From the NCBI RefSeq assembly GCF_963678975.1, contig NC_089274.1, positions 25,705,053-25,769,052 of the forward strand: 64,000 nt of DNA, given 5' to 3'. How positions within the stretch are numbered: position 1 is the stretch's first letter; each line of letters opens with the position of its first letter. Below, piece after piece: positions 60,163-64,000 of this stretch. This DNA comes from Dysidea avara. Its lineage: Eukaryota; Porifera; Demospongiae; Dictyoceratida; Dysideidae. The notes beneath the pieces are model-generated. The model did not search any database. It was not told the DNA's origin and saw only the letters and a list, made by a program, of their open reading frames with translations. The position numbers and the translations under genes were made by a program.

Positions 60163-60301
60163 GGCAGTCTACGTTTCTGTGGGGCCTGAAACTCCTGTTA
60201 TGTGTACAAAATCTGTCACTGTATTTACCACAGCAGCAAACACACATATATGCAGTAAAACTGATTATGCAGAAATGGCAAGGATGATGATTGTTGAGGT
60301 A
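60163..60301 (+). other. Exon-like open segment, unassigned
   Basis: A frame of about 45 codons between an acceptor-like TTTTGCAG (ending about 60162) and a GTATAG donor. It includes VYVSVGPETPV and TDYAEMARMMIVE. No family recognised. It sits between the two copine copies and may be an exon of either ancestral copy or chance. Confidence 0.2.
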
Positions 60302-60489
60302 TAGTATATACAAGTTCACTACACCAATAATATTTGTTCGCTAGAGAAGCACTGATACTTAAAAGCCATTCACTGCAGACAATTTGTAAATCAACAAATA
60401 CCATGTGCTCCTACATCATGTGACGTGTTACAGTTTTGTAAATAGTTATGTTCCATATAGGAAGTATCAATTACCTAGTTATATATCAT

Positions 60490-61925
60490 ACAGTATATAT
60501 ATGGTGATGTGGACAAAAAAGGAAATCGAGTTGATGCCCAAAGGGGTGATCACATTTTAATTGACACATTAACTCATCTCATACCAGCTGCAGTTGGCCA
60601 TGACTTGACTTCCTAGACATCTTGCAGCAAATGCCTGTCCCAAGATGTGATACTGACTCTCTGCGCTTTAGTCCTACTATAGCTACAACCTTCTTGCAGC
60701 GGGACATTGGTTTACATGCATCTTTGTAGCATTATCACAAACTCTTAGCAAGCAAGCATCGTAAACAATAAATACGTAACTGTATACATATAAATTTTAG
60801 GCAATTGATTAATGCATCACTACAACGTGCACATTTCCTAGTATATAGCTACGTACATATTCCAGTGAAATGATGGAAAACAAACTTGATGGGAATCCCT
60901 GCACTATAAAACATTTCACATATATAAAAGCCATCAAGCATCACACACAACATCCTGTTGTAACTAAAGTATTATTAACACCCACTGTAGCATACATATC
61001 AAGACTACGATGTTGTTGATGGGCAATACATAGTGGTCCTCAGTGTTGGGACAGTTACTTTTAAAAAGTAACTATAGTTACATATTACATATTACTTGCA
61101 ACTGAACTATTTAGATACAGTTACATATTACCCATAAAATAAAGTAACTATAATATTATTACATATTATATTACTTTGTGTCCACAGCCTTAAGCTGTCA
61201 CGTGTGAAACTGCCACCTTATCACGTGACATGATTGTGTTGTTGGGCAATGTGCAAATCTTGGTTATAAGTAAGAAGCTGGTGAATAAGCTTCATTCAGT
61301 AGGCTTCGTTACTTCGCTGCGGCTAGGCATTACTCAGTGGATTACTAATGAGATTAGTAACTTCGGTACTTGTAGTAATAATATTACATAATATTAGACT
61401 CGTTACAGTATCTATATTACTTAGGTAACACGTTATATTTGTAAGTAAAGTAACTTAAGTTATATTACCTGTTTTATAGCGTATTTCATTATATTACTTA
61501 GTTACCACAAAAGTAATAATTATTACATAACGCGTTACCCCCAACACTGGTGGTCCTTCTGTTTCTGCTTGTGGCTTAGAGACCATCATCCTGTTCTGAA
61601 TTGAATGGAAAGCTGATATTACCATATTCCTATCTTTATGTATTTACTTTATATTGAAGGTTAGGGCCATGATACACTCTATTATGGACACTTAGGGAAC
61701 CAATTAATTTTTTGCCTCTAATACAGAGGCTTTTCTTTCAGAAATAAAATTGTGTTGGATTGGACCTATTGGGACCAAAATTGTTGTGGAGGTTGTTTCT
61801 ATTGTGTCCTTGAATTAAGGAAGTTCCACTGTACGGACAATGACTCACCTTCTTGAAGAGCTCTGTAATGTACCACTCATGAGTGTCCACAGTGTTAAAG
61901 CCTGTTGTTACTCCTACAACAAAAT
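60490..61925 (+). pseudogene. Decayed partial copine copy B
   Basis: A second ordered set of fragments: exon 7 (TATGGTGATGTGGACAAAAA, 60501), exon 8 (GCAGTTGGCCATGACTTGAC, 60590), intron 8 sequence (CACAAACTCTTAGCAAGCAA, 60736), exon 9 (GGAAAACAAACTTGATGGGA, 60875) and exon 10 (AGACTACGATGTTGTTGATG, 61003). It is interrupted by the hAT element at 61041-61549. The block at 61838-61925 (CTTGAAGAGCTCTG, GTGTTAAAGCCTGTT) matches 58295-58375 of copy A but no exon of the intact gene. Confidence 0.7.
61041..61549. mobile_element. hAT-type element with perfect 8-bp TSD
   Basis: 509 bp with ends CAGTGTTGGG and CCCAACACTG as inverted repeats. Subterminal GTTACTTT/AAGTAACT and CGCGTTACCCCC are rich in GTTAC motifs. 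It is flanked by an exact GTGGTCCT on both sides (61033-61040, 61550-61557). The 8-bp duplication and CAGTGTTGGG end are typical of the hAT superfamily. No transposase frame is present. Confidence 0.9.
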
Positions 61926-61929
61926 TTTC

Positions 61930-63640
61930 CTGTTTTCAGTATTGCTAACACATAAACTTAGTTTCTCATCCCCTGCATGTACCATTTGGTTTTTTGTGCT
62001 ATCGGTGGCTGAGTTCAGCCATCCAGCATCTTTTAAAGTTGATAACTAGCTAGGGCAGTCTAAGGAAATTTTAGCTAGTTATCCAATTAAAATTGAAATT
62101 TGCCTCTTTTAAAGACTATTTTTAGGAAATGTAAAGGCAATTATAGAGTAGCATTAGCATAGTACATTCAAGCATTGCCCAGTGAAAATGTGTTGGGGGA
62201 CCTCCCCCTGCTTATGATTAAGTTACTAATAATTAAGACCTTAGTGACAGCTTTTGAATATTTGCATAACTCTACTGATATAATTGCCAAGTAACATTGT
62301 ATACTATCATCACTAGCATGCAGAGGATGCATGTACATAAACAATTATTATGCATTAATTTTGATGATGTCTCATGGGTCATATTATATACACGAACATT
62401 TAAAGCCAATTTAAGTTGAATGAGTCTACAAATTTAAACATGGCCATATCGACTGATAGCTATCAGCTAACAGAAAAGCAAATAGTATTTGAATTCACTT
62501 TCATTACGTACCCACATTGTGATTCCTATAAGTAAAGTACATCTTCTGATTTCTAGGAATCTATTAGGCTAGTCTGATTGCATAATATTATAACAAAAAG
62601 TGGACGCACCAATATTTCATGACTTCTGCGTATTAGAATTACCACTATACATGACTTTATTCCCAGACAGCTTGTAATCTATAGGTGAGTGCACACAGCC
62701 ATGGAATTACCTTTGTCATGTGAAAAATATTGGTCTTGTTCTGCATCTTTTAAATATATAATGCATATCGCGGCTTGCATACTAGGAGCCATGCTACATT
62801 ATTACATAGCTACATAGCTCAGAACTTACTATAAAGCACAATGTTCCAGCTCTATTGTGGTTTAATTTTTGTACTAATAAAGTTTGAAACATGTTGCCAT
62901 AGCAGCCATAAAATATCACAAGATAACATGCCACACCCATATTGAACAAAAAGTGAAAGCATCCCAACTGTTTTCTTCCTTTCAACATTAACTTATAAAT
63001 TCTCTAGAATGAATACTTACCAGGTAACAAGGTACTGTCTGGTACATAGCTACATGAATACTTGAAAAGTCATTAACATGTAACAAACATATTGGTTGAT
63101 TGTCTGCAGTGGGTGGCTTCTGAATAACAGAACTTCTAAGTCTTGTGGTGAAATACTATACTTCAACATACATATCATGCATGTCATTTCTGTATCAACA
63201 GTTATGTAGCATATAGTACAGCAGATTTATGAAAAAATTTCTTTTGATGACTATGATAAAAGTACAAAAGTTGGCACAAAACTTGTTATAAACTTGAAAC
63301 AGTTTGGTTTTTATTTAAGGTGAATTCATCCAAAATATACTAAGACTACTTTGCCATTCATCATTTACTCATTTAAACATGGTATGGCTAAGGTACGTAG
63401 GAATACACTGCACCCATAGATGTTTATCTGTTACCGTAGAAACCAAACAGTACTAAAGAAATAAAATTACAGTAGGCTATGGTACTTTGTTGATTATTAC
63501 TATTTAAACAATATTTAGTTTGCTAAAACACCTCCAAACTCTTGTGCCAGTAATTATATTAGCCATGTCCATTTAGCTCTAAACTTATCACCATTTGGAC
63601 TTGTCACACAACCCAGAAAGATGGTACCAGTCCCAATTAG
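61930..63640. other. No supported gene
   Basis: AT-rich sequence without recognisable exons on either strand. Nothing in it matched another part of the window by eye. Confidence 0.45.
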
Positions 63641-63642
63641 CA

Positions 63643-63790
63643 GGGGCGGATCTAGGATTTATAAAAGGGGGGGGCTAACTCAAGGTACTAATCTCTTGGG
63701 TAGAGGTGTGCAAAGCACACTTCCCAGCATGCGAAGCATGCTGGAACTAGGGGGGTCTGGGGGCATGCCCCCCCAGGAAATTTTGAAAAA
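63643..63790. repeat. Transposon-like fragment, G/C-run type
   Basis: Starts GGGGCGGATCTAGGATTT and continues through a G run, ...GCAAAGCACACTTCCCAGCA, GCGAAGCATGCTGG, then GGGGGCATGCCCCCCCAGGA and AAATTTTGAAAAATA. The palindromic GGGGGCATGCCCCC and high GC set it apart. A similar TTTCACCCCCAGACCC segment occurs at about 5200. Confidence 0.5.
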
Positions 63791-64000
63791 TAGATGTTAA
63801 AATACTGCAATTTGGAGACATTTCCACATAAAATTCATACCTGTAGATATTTTATATACTGCCTTTAAATTATAGGTATGGCTCTCTGAAGCATTTTGCT
63901 AATGGAAAAGTTTGGGTAGGTACAGACAACCAAGTACACGATGCACCCCTCTCACAATTGTACAACACTGAATAGGTGCATGTTAGAATAATAATGTTGA

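Overview
This is nuclear DNA from an animal. Every confident gene is an intron-bearing metazoan gene with GT-AG splice sites: jmjC protein JMJD8, WAVE-complex subunit BRK1, chitinase-like CHID1, ribosomal protein SA, ECSIT, histone H3.3 and a copine. ECSIT and BRK1 point to an animal or close relative. The low GC, short introns, many small inverted-repeat elements and a divergent intronless seven-transmembrane receptor fit a non-vertebrate, possibly a sponge. The phylum is inference, because no lineage marker is present.

Layout. 1-6.8 kb is repeat-rich: a 35/38/40-bp minisatellite, a tRNA-derived SINE, a ~31-bp satellite and decayed LINE reverse-transcriptase tails. 6.8-8.0 kb holds a class-B-like seven-transmembrane receptor (minus). 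10.3-19.0 kb is JMJD8 (minus, 9 exons), followed by BRK1 (19.2-19.4 kb, minus). BRK1 is divergently paired, 69 bp apart, with CHID1 (19.5-30.0 kb, plus, 12 exons). CHID1 introns 2 and 8 carry eight copies of tRNA-Gln, three intact and five decayed. A small predicted mitochondrial membrane protein (30.0-30.5 kb, minus) converges on CHID1. RPSA (33.1-35.8 kb, plus) converges on ECSIT (35.9-40.1 kb, minus), and ECSIT is divergent from histone H3.3 (40.5-40.9 kb, plus).

41-52 kb has no gene that I can support. It holds SINEs, fold-back elements, a hAT-like remnant, simple repeats and an uninterrupted (CTG)72 tract. 52.3-56.6 kb is a complete 14-exon copine (plus). Downstream, to about 62 kb, lie two decayed partial copine copies, one interrupted by a hAT-type element with a perfect 8-bp target-site duplication. 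The last 2 kb is noncoding.

The genes do not form one pathway. They are mostly housekeeping genes packed head-to-head or tail-to-tail. The most unusual signals are the intronic tRNA-Gln family, a 19-base motif (TACTCTAATAGAACAGTCA and variants) found at about ten places, and the copine duplication and decay. Exon boundaries were set by eye from splice signals, reading frame and remembered family similarity. No alignment or database search was run.
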